From NCBI GenBank assembly GCA_947396885.1, contig OX377201.1, positions 28,249,923 to 28,313,922 on the forward strand: a stretch of 64,000 nt of DNA, given 5' to 3'. The stretch's first letter is position 1, and every line of letters starts with the position of its first letter. The translations under genes and the position numbers were made by a program. Origin of the DNA: Heligmosomoides polygyrus polygyrus (lineage: Eukaryota > Nematoda > Chromadorea > Rhabditida > Heligmosomidae). Below the pieces are notes generated by a model that ran no database searches, had not been told where the DNA came from, and saw only the letters and a program-made list of their open reading frames with translations. Below, piece after piece: positions 25,580 through 37,000 of this stretch.

Positions 25580-28500
25580 GGCCGGATGGTCTAGGGGTAT
25601 GATTCTCGCTTCGGGTGCGAGAGGTCCCGGGTTCGAATCCCGGTTCGGCCCAATGTTTTGCGGGTGACCCACAACCGTCCTGCCGCGGCGCTCTTGTCGA
25701 GGCGGCCTCGAGCAACGCAAGGTGTTCTCCGCCAGCCGGGCAAACAACAGACGTGCATGTTCGAATACAGGGCTTCCGAGCGTCTCGTTGGCCGGATGGT
25801 CTAGGGGTATGATTCTCGCTTCGGGTGCGAGAGGTCCCGGGTTCGAATCCCGGTTCGGCCCAATGTTTTGCGGGTGACCCACAACCGTCCTGCCGCGGCG
25901 CTCTTGTCGAGGCGGCCTCGAGCAACGCAAGGTGTTCTCTGCCAGCCGGGCAAACAACAGACGTGCATGTTCGAATACAGGGCTTCCGAGCGTCTCGTTG
26001 GCCGGATGGTCTAGGGGTATGATTCTCTGCGAGAGGTCCCGGGTTCGAATCCCGGTTCGGCCCAATGTTTTGCGGGTGACCCACAACCGTCCTGCCGCGG
26101 CGCTATTGTCGAGGCGGCCTCGAGCAACGCAAGGTGTTCTTCGCCAGCCGGGCAAACAACAGACGTGCATGTTCGAATTCAGGGCTTCCGAGCGTCTCGT
26201 TGGCCGGATGGTCTAGGGGTATGATTCTCGCTTCGGGTGCGAGAGGTCCCGGGTTCGAATCCCGGTTCGGCCCAATGTTTTGCGGGTGACCCACAACCGT
26301 CCTGCCGCGGCGCTATTGTCGAGGCGGCCTCGAGCAACGCAAGGTGTTCTTCGCCAGCCGGGCAAACAACAGACGTGCATGTTCGAATACAGGGCTTCCG
26401 ACCGTCTCGTTGGCCGGATGGTCTAGGGGTATGATTCTCGCTTCGGGTGCGAGAGGTCCCGGGTTCGAATCCCGGTTCGGCCCAATGTTTTGCGGGTGAC
26501 CCACAACCGTCCTGCCGCGGCGCTCTTGTCGAGGCGGCCTCGAGCAACGCAAGGTGTTCTTCGCCAGCCGGGCAAACAACAGACGTGCACGTTCGAATAC
26601 AGGGCTTCCGAGCGTCTCGTTGGCCGGATGGTCTAGGGGTATGATTCTCGCTTCGGGTGCGAGAGGTCCCGGGTTCGAATCCCGGTTCGGCCCAATGTTT
26701 TGCGGGTGACCCACAACCGTCCTGCCGCGGCGCTCTTGTCGAGGCGGCCTCGAGCAACGCAAGGTGTTCTCCGCCAGCCGGGCAAACAACAGACGTGCAT
26801 GTTCGAATTCAGGGCTTCCGAGCGTCTCGTTGGCCGGATGGTCTAGGGGTATGATTCTCGCTTCGGGTGCGAGAGGTCCCGGGTTCGAATCCCGGTTCGG
26901 CCCAATCTTTTGCGGGTGACCCACAACCGTCCTGCCGCGGCGCTATTGTCGAGGCGGCCTCGAGCAACGCAAGGTGTTCTCCGCCAGCCGGGCAAACAAC
27001 AGACGTGCATGTTCGAATACAGGGCTTCCGAGCGTCTCGTTGGCCGGATGGTCTAGGGGTATGATTCTCGCTTCGGGTGCGAGAGGTCCCGGGTTCGAAT
27101 CCCGGTTCGGCCCAATGTTTTGCGGGTGACCCACAACCGTCCTGCCGCGGCGCTCTTGTCGAGGCGGCCTCGAGCAACGCAAGGTGTTCTCCGCCAGCCG
27201 GGCAAACAACAGACGTGCATGTTCGAATACAGGGCTTCCGAGCGTCTCGTTGGCCGGATGGTCTAGGGGTATGATTCTCGCTTCGGGTGCGAGAGGTCCC
27301 GGGTTCGAATCCCGGTTCGGCCCAATGTTTTGCGGGTGACCCACAACCGTCCTGCCGCGGCGCTCTTGTCGAGGCGGCCTCGAGCAACGCAAGGTGTTCT
27401 TCGCCAGCCGGGCAAACAACAGACGTGCATGTTCGAATTCAGGGCTTCCGAGCGTCTCGTTGGCCGGATGGTCTAGGGGTATGATTCTCTGCGAGAGGTC
27501 CCGGGTTCGAATCCCGGTTCGGCCCAATGTTTTGCGGGTGACCCAAAACCGTCCTGCCGCGGCGCTATTGTCGAGGCGGCCTCGAGCAACGCAAGGTGTT
27601 CTCCGCCAGCCGGGCAAACAACAGACGTGCATGTTCGAATACAGGGCTTCCGAGCGTCTCGTTGGCCGGATGGTCTAGGGGTATGATTCTCGCTTCGGGT
27701 GCGAGAGGTCCCGGGTTCGAATCCCGGTTCGGCCCAATGTTTTGCGGGTGACCCACAACCGTCCTGCCGCGGCGCTCTTGTCGAGGCGGCCTCGAGCAAC
27801 GCAAGGTGTTCTCCGCCAGCCGGGCAAACAACAGACGTGCATGTTCGAATACAGGGCTTCCGAGCGTCTCGTTGGCCGGATGGTCTAGGGGTATGATTCT
27901 CGCTTCGGGTGCGAGAGGTCCCGGGTTCGAATCCCGGTTCGGCCCAATGTTTTGCGGGTGACCCACAACCGTCCTGCCGCGGCGCTCTTGTCGAGGCGGC
28001 CTCGAGCAACGCAAGGTGTTCTCTGCCAGCCGGGCAAACAACAGACGTGCATGTTCGAATACAGGGCTTCCGAGCGTCTCGTTGGCCGGATGGTCTAGGG
28101 GTATGATTCTCTGCGAGAGGTCCCGGGTTCGAATCCCGGTTCGGCCCAATGTTTTGCGGGTGACCCACAACCGTCCTGCCGCGGCGCTATTGTCGAGGCG
28201 GCCTCGAGCAACGCAAGGTGTTCTTCGCCAGCCGGGCAAACAACAGACGTGCATGTTCGAATTCAGGGCTTCCGAGCGTCTCGTTGGCCGGATGGTCTGG
28301 GGTATGATTCTCGCTTCGGGTGCGAGAGGTCCCGGGTTCGAATCCCGGTTCGGCCCAATGTTTTGCGGGTGACCCACAACCGTCCTGCCGCGGCGCTATT
28401 GTCGAGGCGGCCTCGAGCAACGCAAGGTGTTCTTCGCCAGCCGGGCAAACAACAGACGTGCATGTTCGAATACAGGGCTTCCGACCGTCTCGTTGGCCGG

Positions 28501-29818
28501 ATGGTCTAGGGGTATGATTCTCGCTTCGGGTGCGAGAGGTCCCGGGTTCGAATCCCGGTTCGGCCCAATGTTTTGCGGGTGACCCACAACCGTCCTGCCG
28601 CGGCGCTCTTGTCGAGGCGGCCTCGAGCAACGCAAGGTGTTCTCTGCCAGCCGGGCAAACAACAGACGTGCATGTTCGAATACAGGGCTTCCGAGCGTCT
28701 CGTTGGCCGGATGGTCTAGGGGTATGATTCTCTGCGAGAGGTCCCGGGTTCGAATCCCGGTTCGGCCCAATGTTTTGCGGGTGACCCACAACCGTCCTGC
28801 CGCGGCGCTATTGTCGAGGCGGCCTCGAGCAACGCAAGGTGTTCTTCGCCAGCCGGGCAAACAACAGACGTGCATGTTCGAATTCAGGGCTTCCGAGCGT
28901 CTCGTTGGCCGGATGGTCTAGGGGTATGATTCTCGCTTCGGGTGCGAGAGGTCCCGGGTTCGAATCCCGGTTCGGCCCAATGTTTTGCGGGTGACCCACA
29001 ACCGTCCTGCCGCGGCGCTATTGTCGAGGCGGCCTCGAGCAACGCAAGGTGTTCTTCGCCAGCCGGGCAAACAACAGACGTGCATGTTCGAATACAGGGC
29101 TTCCGACCGTCTCGTTGGCCGGATGGTCTAGGGGTATGATTCTCGCTTCGGGTGCGAGAGGTCCCGGGTTCGAATCCCGGTTCGGCCCAATGTTTTGCGG
29201 GTGACCCACAACCGTCCTGCCGCGGCGCTCTTGTCGAGGCGGCCTCGAGCAACGCAAGGTGTTCTCCGCCAGCCGGGCAAACAACAGACGTGCATGTTCG
29301 AATACAGGGCTTCCGAGCGTCTCGTTGGCCGGATGGTCTAGGGGTATGATTCTCGCTTCGGGTGCGAGAGGTCCCGGGTTCGAATCCCGGTTCGGCCCAA
29401 TGTTTTGCGGGTGACCCACAACCGTCCTGCCGCGGCGCTCTTGTCGAGGCGGCCTCGAGCAACGCAAGGTGTTCTTCGCCAGCCGGGCAAACAACAGACG
29501 TGCATGTTCGAATTCAGGGCTTCCGAGCGTCTCGTTGGCCGGATGGTCTAGGGGTATGATTCTCGCTTCGGGTGCGAGAGGTCCCGGGTTCGAATCCCGG
29601 TTCGGCCCAATGTTTTGCGGGTGACCCACAACCGTCCTGCCGCGGCGCTCTTGTCGAGGCGGCCTCGAGCAACGCAAGGTGTTCTCCGCCAGCCGGGCAA
29701 ACAACAGACGTGCATGTTCGAATACAGGGCTTCCGAGCGTCTCGTTGGCCGGATGGTCTAGGGGTATGATTCTCGCTTCGGGTGCGAGAGGTCCCGGGTT
29801 CGAATCCCGGTTCGGCCC
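25580..29818 (+). tRNA. tRNA-Pro(CGG) block, 16 copies
   Basis: 72-nt genes start at 25580, 25790, 26202, 26412, 26622, 26832, 27042, 27252, 27664, 27874, 28495, 28907, 29117, 29327, 29537 and 29747. Ten-unit segments repeat at 2,084 bp. The variant pattern at 23,085-23,769 recurs here at an offset of 4,999 bp. Confidence 0.93.
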
Positions 29819-30158
29819 AATGTTTTGCGGGTGACCCACAACCGTCCTGCCGCGGCGCTCTTGTCGAGGCGGCCTCGAGCAACGCAAGGTGTTCTTCGCC
29901 AGCCGGGCAAACAACAGACGTGCATGTTCGAATTCAGGGCTTCCGAGCGTCTCGTTGGCCGGATGGTCTAGGGGTATGATTCTCTGCGAGAGGTCCCGGG
30001 TTCGAATCCCGGTTCGGCCCAATGTTTTGCGGGTGACCCACAACCGTCCTGCCGCGGCGCTATTGTCGAGGCGGCCTCGAGCAACGCAAGGTGTTCTCCG
30101 CCAGCCGGGCAAACAACAGACGTGCATGTTCGAATACAGGGCTTCCGAGCGTCTCGTT

Positions 30159-33100
30159 GGCCGGATGGTCTAGGGGTATGATTCTCGCTTCGGGTGCGAG
30201 AGGTCCCGGGTTCGAATCCCGGTTCGGCCCAATGTTTTGCGGGTGACCCACAACCGTCCCGCCGCGGCGCTCTTGCAACGCAAGGTGTTCTTCGCCAGCC
30301 GGGCAAACAACAGACGTGCATGTTCGAATACAGGGCTTCCGAGCGTCTCGTTGGCCGGATGGTCTAGGGGTATGATTCTCGCTTCGGGTGCGAGAGGTCC
30401 CGGGTTCGAATCCCGGTTCGGCCCAATCTTTTGCGGGTGACCCACAACCGTCCTGCCGCGGCGCTATTGTCGAGGCGGCCTCGAGCAACGCAAGGTGTTC
30501 TCCGCCAGCCGGGCAAACAACAGACGTGCATGTTCGAATACAGGGCTTCCGAGCGTCTCGTTGGCCGGATGGTCTAGGGGTATGATTCTCGCTTCGGGTG
30601 CGAGAGGTCCCGGGTTCGAATCCCGGTTCGGCCCAATGTTTTGCGGGTGACCCACAACCGTCCTGCCGCGGCGCTCTTGTCGAGGCGGCCTCGAGCAACG
30701 CAAGGTGTTCTCTGCCAGCCGGGCAAACAACAGACGTGCATGTTCGAATACAGGGCTTCCGACCGTCTCGTTGGCCGGATGGTCTAGGGGTATGATTCTC
30801 GCTTCGGGTGCGAGAGGTCCCGGGTTCGAATCCCGGTTCGGCCCAATGTTTTGCGGGTGACCCACAACCGTCCTGCCGCGGCGCTCTTGTCGAGGCGGCC
30901 TCGAGCAACGCAAGGTGTTCTCTGCCAGCCGGGCAAACAACAGACGTGCATGTTCGAATACAGGGCTTCCGAGCGTCTCGTTGGCCGGATGGTCTAGGGG
31001 TATGATTCTCGCTTCGGGTGCGAGAGGTCCCGGGTTCGAATCCCGGTTCGGCCCAATGTTTTGCGGGTGACCCACAACCGTCCTGCCGCGGCGCTCTTGT
31101 CGAGGCGGCCTCGAGCAACGCAAGGTGTTCTCCGCCAGCCGGGCAAACAACAGACGTGCATGTTCGAATACAGGGCTTCCGAGCGTCTCGTTGGCCGGAT
31201 GGTCTAGGGGTATGATTCTCGCTTCGGGTGCGAGAGGTCCCGGGTTCGAATCCCGGTTCGGCCCAATGTTTTGCGGGTGACCCACAACCGTCCTGCCGCG
31301 GCGCTCTTGTCGAGGCGGCCTCGAGCAACGCAAGGTGTTCTCCGCCAGCCGGGCAAACAACAGACGTGCATGTTCGAATTCAGGGCTTCCGAGCGTCTCG
31401 TTGGCCGGATGGTCTAGGGGTATGATTCTCGCTTCGGGTGCGAGAGGTCCCGGGTTCGAATCCCGGTTCGGCCCAATGTTTTGCGGGTGACCCACAACCG
31501 TCCTGCCGCGGCGCTATTGTCGAGGCGGCCTCGAGCAACGCAAGGTGTTCTTCGCCAGCCGGGCAAACAACAGACGTGCATGTTCGAATACAGGGCTTCC
31601 GACCGTCTCGTTGGCCGGATGGTCTAGGGGTATGATTCTCGCTTCGGGTGCGAGAGGTCCCGGGTTCGAATCCCGGTTCGGCCCAATGTTTTGCGGGTGA
31701 CCCACAACCGTCCTGCCGCGGCGCTCTTGTCGAGGCGGCCTCGAGCAACGCAAGGTGTTCTCCGCCAGCCGGGCAAACAACAGACGTGCATGTTCGAATA
31801 CAGGGCTTCCGAGCGTCTCGTTGGCCGGATGGTCTAGGGGTATGATTCTCGCTTCGGGTGCGAGAGGTCCCGGGTTCGAATCCCGGTTCGGCCCAATGTT
31901 TTGCGGGTGACCCACAACCGTCCTGCCGCGGCGCTCTTGTCGAGGCGGCCTCGAGCAACGCAAGGTGTTCTTCGCCAGCCGGGCAAACAACAGACGTGCA
32001 TGTTCGAATTCAGGGCTTCCGAGCGTCTCGTTGGCCGGATGGTCTAGGGGTATGATTCTCGCTTCGGGTGCGAGAGGTCCCGGGTTCGAATCCCGGTTCG
32101 GCCCAATGTTTTGCGGGTGACCCACAACCGTCCTGCCGCGGCGCTCTTGTCGAGGCGGCCTCGAGCAACGCAAGGTGTTCTCCGCCAGCCGGGCAAACAA
32201 CAGACGTGCATGTTCGAATACAGGGCTTCCGAGCGTCTCGTTGGCCGGATGGTCTAGGGGTATGATTCTCGCTTCGGGTGCGAGAGGTCCCGGGTTCGAA
32301 TCCCGGTTCGGCCCAATGTTTTGCGGGTGACCCACAACCGTCCTGCCGCGGCGCTCTTGTCGAGGCGGCCTCGAGCAACGCAAGGTGTTCTTCGCCAGCC
32401 GGGCAAACAACAGACGTGCATGTTCGAATTCAGGGCTTCCGAGCGTCTCGTTGGCCGGATGGTCTAGGGGTATGATTCTCTGCGAGAGGTCCCGGGTTCG
32501 AATCCCGGTTCGGCCCAATGTTTTGCGGGTGACCCACAACCGTCCTGCCGCGGCGCTATTGTCGAGGCGGCCTCGAGCAACGCAAGGTGTTCTCCGCCAG
32601 CCGGGCAAACAACAGACGTGCATGTTCGAATACAGGGCTTCCGAGCGTCTCGTTGGCCGGATGGTCTAGGGGTATGATTCTCGCTTCGGGTGCGAGAGGT
32701 CCCGGGTTCGAATCCCGGTTCGGCCCAATGTTTTGCGGGTGACCCACAACCGTCCCGCCGCGGCGCTCTTGCAACGCAAGGTGTTCTTCGCCAGCCGGGC
32801 AAACAACAGACGTGCATGTTCGAATACAGGGCTTCCGAGCGTCTCGTTGGCCGGATGGTCTAGGGGTATGATTCTCGCTTCGGGTGCGAGAGGTCCCGGG
32901 TTCGAATCCCGGTTCGGCCCAATCTTTTGCGGGTGACCCACAACCGTCCTGCCGCGGCGCTATTGTCGAGGCGGCCTCGAGCAACGCAAGGTGTTCTCCG
33001 CCAGCCGGGCAAACAACAGACGTGCATGTTCGAATACAGGGCTTCCGAGCGTCTCGTTGGCCGGATGGTCTAGGGGTATGATTCTCGCTTCGGGTGCGAG

Positions 33101-33751
33101 AGGTCCCGGGTTCGAATCCCGGTTCGGCCCAATGTTTTGCGGGTGACCCACAACCGTCCTGCCGCGGCGCTCTTGTCGAGGCGGCCTCGAGCAACGCAAG
33201 GTGTTCTCTGCCAGCCGGGCAAACAACAGACGTGCATGTTCGAATACAGGGCTTCCGAGCGTCTCGTTGGCCGGATGGTCTAGGGGTATGATTCTCTGCG
33301 AGAGGTCCCGGGTTCGAATCCCGGTTCGGCCCAATGTTTTGCGGGTGACCCACAACCGTCCTGCCGCGGCGCTATTGTCGAGGCGGCCTCGAGCAACGCA
33401 AGGTGTTCTTCGCCAGCCGGGCAAACAACAGACGTGCATGTTCGAATTCAGGGCTTCCGAGCGTCTCGTTGGCCGGATGGTCTGGGGTATGATTCTCGCT
33501 TCGGGTGCGAGAGGTCCCGGGTTCGAATCCCGGTTCGGCCCAATGTTTTGCGGGTGACCCACAACCGTCCTGCCGCGGCGCTATTGTCGAGGCGGCCTCG
33601 AGCAACGCAAGGTGTTCTTCGCCAGCCGGGCAAACAACAGACGTGCATGTTCGAATACAGGGCTTCCGACCGTCTCGTTGGCCGGATGGTCTAGGGGTAT
33701 GATTCTCGCTTCGGGTGCGAGAGGTCCCGGGTTCGAATCCCGGTTCGGCCC
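30159..33751 (+). tRNA. tRNA-Pro(CGG) block, 15 copies
   Basis: 72-nt genes start at 30159, every 210 bp from 30353 to 32243, and at 32655, 32849, 33059 and 33680. Spacers after 30159 and 32655 lack the 16-bp palindrome. The two shortened spacers are 2,496 bp apart, equal to 12 units minus one 8-bp and one 16-bp deletion. Confidence 0.93.
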
Positions 33752-34091
33752 AATGTTTTGCGGGTGACCCACAACCGTCCTGCCGCGGCGCTCTTGTCGA
33801 GGCGGCCTCGAGCAACGCAAGGTGTTCTCTGCCAGCCGGGCAAACAACAGACGTGCATGTTCGAATACAGGGCTTCCGAGCGTCTCGTTGGCCGGATGGT
33901 CTAGGGGTATGATTCTCTGCGAGAGGTCCCGGGTTCGAATCCCGGTTCGGCCCAATGTTTTGCGGGTGACCCACAACCGTCCTGCCGCGGCGCTATTGTC
34001 GAGGCGGCCTCGAGCAACGCAAGGTGTTCTTCGCCAGCCGGGCAAACAACAGACGTGCATGTTCGAATTCAGGGCTTCCGAGCGTCTCGTT

Positions 34092-37000
34092 GGCCGGATG
34101 GTCTAGGGGTATGATTCTCGCTTCGGGTGCGAGAGGTCCCGGGTTCGAATCCCGGTTCGGCCCAATCTTTTGCGGGTGACCCACAACCGTCCTGCCGCGG
34201 CGCTATTGTCGAGGCGGCCTCGAGCAACGCAAGGTGTTCTCCGCCAGCCGGGCAAACAACAGACGTGCATGTTCGAATACAGGGCTTCCGAGCGTCTCGT
34301 TGGCCGGATGGTCTAGGGGTATGATTCTCGCTTCGGGTGCGAGAGGTCCCGGGTTCGAATCCCGGTTCGGCCCAATGTTTTGCGGGTGACCCACAACCGT
34401 CCTGCCGCGGCGCTCTTGTCGAGGCGGCCTCGAGCAACGCAAGGTGTTCTCCGCCAGCCGGGCAAACAACAGACGTGCATGTTCGAATACAGGGCTTCCG
34501 AGCGTCTCGTTGGCCGGATGGTCTAGGGGTATGATTCTCGCTTCGGGTGCGAGAGGTCCCGGGTTCGAATCCCGGTTCGGCCCAATGTTTTGCGGGTGAC
34601 CCACAACCGTCCTGCCGTGGCGCTCTTGTCGAGTCGGCCTCGAGCAACGCAAGGTGTTCTTCGCCAGCCGGGCAAACAACAGACGTGCATGTTCGAATTC
34701 AGGGGTTCCGAGCGTCTCGTTGGCCGGATGGTCTAGGGGTATGATTCTCGCTTCGGGTGCGAGAGGTCCCGGGTTCGAATCCCGGTTCGGCCCAATGTTT
34801 TGCGGGTGACCCACAACCGTCCTGCCGCGGCGCTCTTGTCGAGGCGGCCTCGAGCAACGCAAGGTGTTCTTCGCCAGCCGGGCAAACAACAGACGTGCAT
34901 GTTCGAATTCAGGGGTTCCGAGCGTCTCGTTGGCCGGATGGTCTAGGGGTATGATTCTCGCTTCGGGTGCGAGAGGTCCCGGGTTCGAATCCCGGTTCGG
35001 CCCAATGTTTTGCGGGTGACCCACAACCGTCCTGCCGTGGCGCTCTTGTCGAGTCGGCCTCGAGCAACGCAAGGTGTTCTTCGCCAGCCGGGCAAACAAC
35101 AGACGTGCATGTTCGAATACAGGGCTTCCGAGCGTCTCGTTGGCCGGATGGTCTAGGGGTATGATTCTCGCTTCGGGTGCGAGAGGTCCCGGGTTCGAAT
35201 CCCGGTTCGGCCCAATGTTTTGCGGGTGACCCACAACCGTCCTGCCGCGGCGCTCTTGTCGAGGCGGCCTCGAGCAACGCAAGGTGTTCTTCGCCAGCCG
35301 GGCAAACAACAGACGTGCATGTTCGAATACAGGGCTTCCGAGCGTCTCGTTGGCCGGATGGTCTAGGGGTATGATTCTCGCTTCGGGTGCGAGAGGTCCC
35401 GGGTTCGAATCCCGGTTCGGCCCAATGTTTTGCGGGTGACCCACAACCGTCCTGCCGCGGCGCTCTTGTCGAGGCGGCCTCGAGCAACGCAAGGTGTTCT
35501 TCGCCAGCCGGGCAAACAACAGACGTGCATGTTCGAATACAGGGCTTCCGAGCGTCTCGTTGGCCGGATGGTCTAGGGGTATGATTCTCGCTTCGGGTGC
35601 GAGAGGTCCCGGGTTCGAATCCCGGTTCGGCCCAATGTTTTGCGGGTGACCCACAACCGTCCTGCCGCGGCGCTATTGTCGAGGCGGCCTTGAGCAACGC
35701 AAGGTGTTCTCCGCCAGCCGGGCAAACAACAGACGTGCATGTTCGAATACAGGGCTTCCGAGCGTCTCGTTGGCCGGATGGTCTAGGGGTATGATTCTCG
35801 CTTCGGGTGCGAGAGGTCCCGGGTTCGAATCCCGGTTCGGCCCAATGTTTTGCGGGTGACCCACAACCGTCCTGCCGCGGCGCTATTGTCGAGGCGGCCT
35901 CGAGCAACGCAAGGTGTTCTTCGCCAGCCGGGCAAACAACAGACGTGCATGTTCGAATACAGGGCTTCCGAGCTTCTCGTTGGCCGGATGGTCTAGGGGT
36001 ATGATTCTCGCTTCGGGTGCGAGAGGTCCCGGGTTCGAATCCCGGTTCGGCCCAATGTTTTGCGGGTGACCCACAACCGTCCTGCCGCGGCGCTATTGTC
36101 GAGGCGGCCTCGAGCAACGCAAGGTGTTCTTCGCCAGCCGGGCAAACAACAGACGTGCATGTTCGAATTCAGGGCTTCCTAGCGTCTCGTTGGCCGGATG
36201 GTCTAGGGGTATGATTCTCGCTTCGGGTGCGAGAGGTCCCGGGTTCGAATCCCGGTTCGGCCCAATGTTTTGCGGGTGACCCACAACCGTCCTGCCGCGG
36301 CGCTCTTGTCGAGGCGGCCTCGAGCAACGCAAGGTGTTCTTCGCCAGCCGGGCAAACAACAGACGTGCATGTTCGAATACAGGGCTTCCGAGCGTCTCGT
36401 TGGCCGGATGGTCTAGGGGTATGATTCTCGCTTCGGGTGCGAGAGGTCCCGGGTTCGAATCCCGGTTCGGCCCAATGTTTTGCGGGTGACCCACAACCGT
36501 CCTGCCGCGGCGCTCTTGTCGAGGCGGCCTCGAGCAACGCAAGGTGTTCTCCGCCAGCCGGGCAAACAACAGACGTGCATGTTCGAATACAGGGCTTCCG
36601 AGCGTCTCGTTGGCCGGATGGTCTAGGGGTATGATTCTCGCTTCGGGTGCGAGAGGTCCCGGGTTCGAATCCCGGTTCGGCCCAATGTTTTGCGGGTGAC
36701 CCACAACCGTCCTGCCGCGGCGCTATTGTCGAGGCGGCCTCGAGCAACGCAAGGTGTTCTTCGCCAGCCGGGCAAACAACAGACGTGCATGTTCGAATAC
36801 AGGGCTTCCGAGCGTCTCGTTGGCCGGATGGTCTAGGGGTATGATTCTCGCTTCGGGTGCGAGAGGTCCCGGGTTCGAATCCCGGTTCGGCCCAATGTTT
36901 TGCGGGTGACCCACAACCGTCCTGCCGCGGCGCTCTTGTCGAGGCGGCCTCGAGCAACGCAAGGTGTTCTTCGCCAGCCGGGCAAACAACAGACGTGCAT

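Larger units (their letters stand above)
16657..33541 (+). tRNA. five tRNA-Pro(CGG) copies with a 1-nt D-loop deletion
   Basis: Copies at 16657, 20808, 23287, 28286 and 33471 (71 nt each) read GTCTGGGG instead of GTCTAGGGG, losing A14. A14 normally forms the conserved reverse-Hoogsteen pair with T8, and the deletion also alters the A box. The anticodon loop, T arm and acceptor are unchanged. These copies may be poorly transcribed or unstable. The span given covers the first to the last of the five; the other genes in between are listed separately. Confidence 0.85.
8757..33953 (+). pseudogene. 19 anticodon-less tRNA-Pro pseudogenes (8-nt internal deletion)
   Basis: Copies (64 nt each) start at 8757, 11899, 14621, 15033, 19790, 20606, 21017, 22269, 23085, 23706, 25378, 26000, 27462, 28084, 28705, 29957, 32453, 33269 and 33890. 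Each reads ATTCTC directly joined to TGCGAG, having lost GCTTCGGG. That removes the end of the 5' anticodon stem and the whole anticodon. The A box, B box, T arm, acceptor and TTTT remain, so Pol III could still transcribe them, but they cannot decode. Copies 8757 and 23085 carry one extra substitution beside the deletion, and 23706 has a T-loop A to T. The same junction throughout indicates one origin spread by array duplication. The span covers first to last copy only. Confidence 0.93.
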
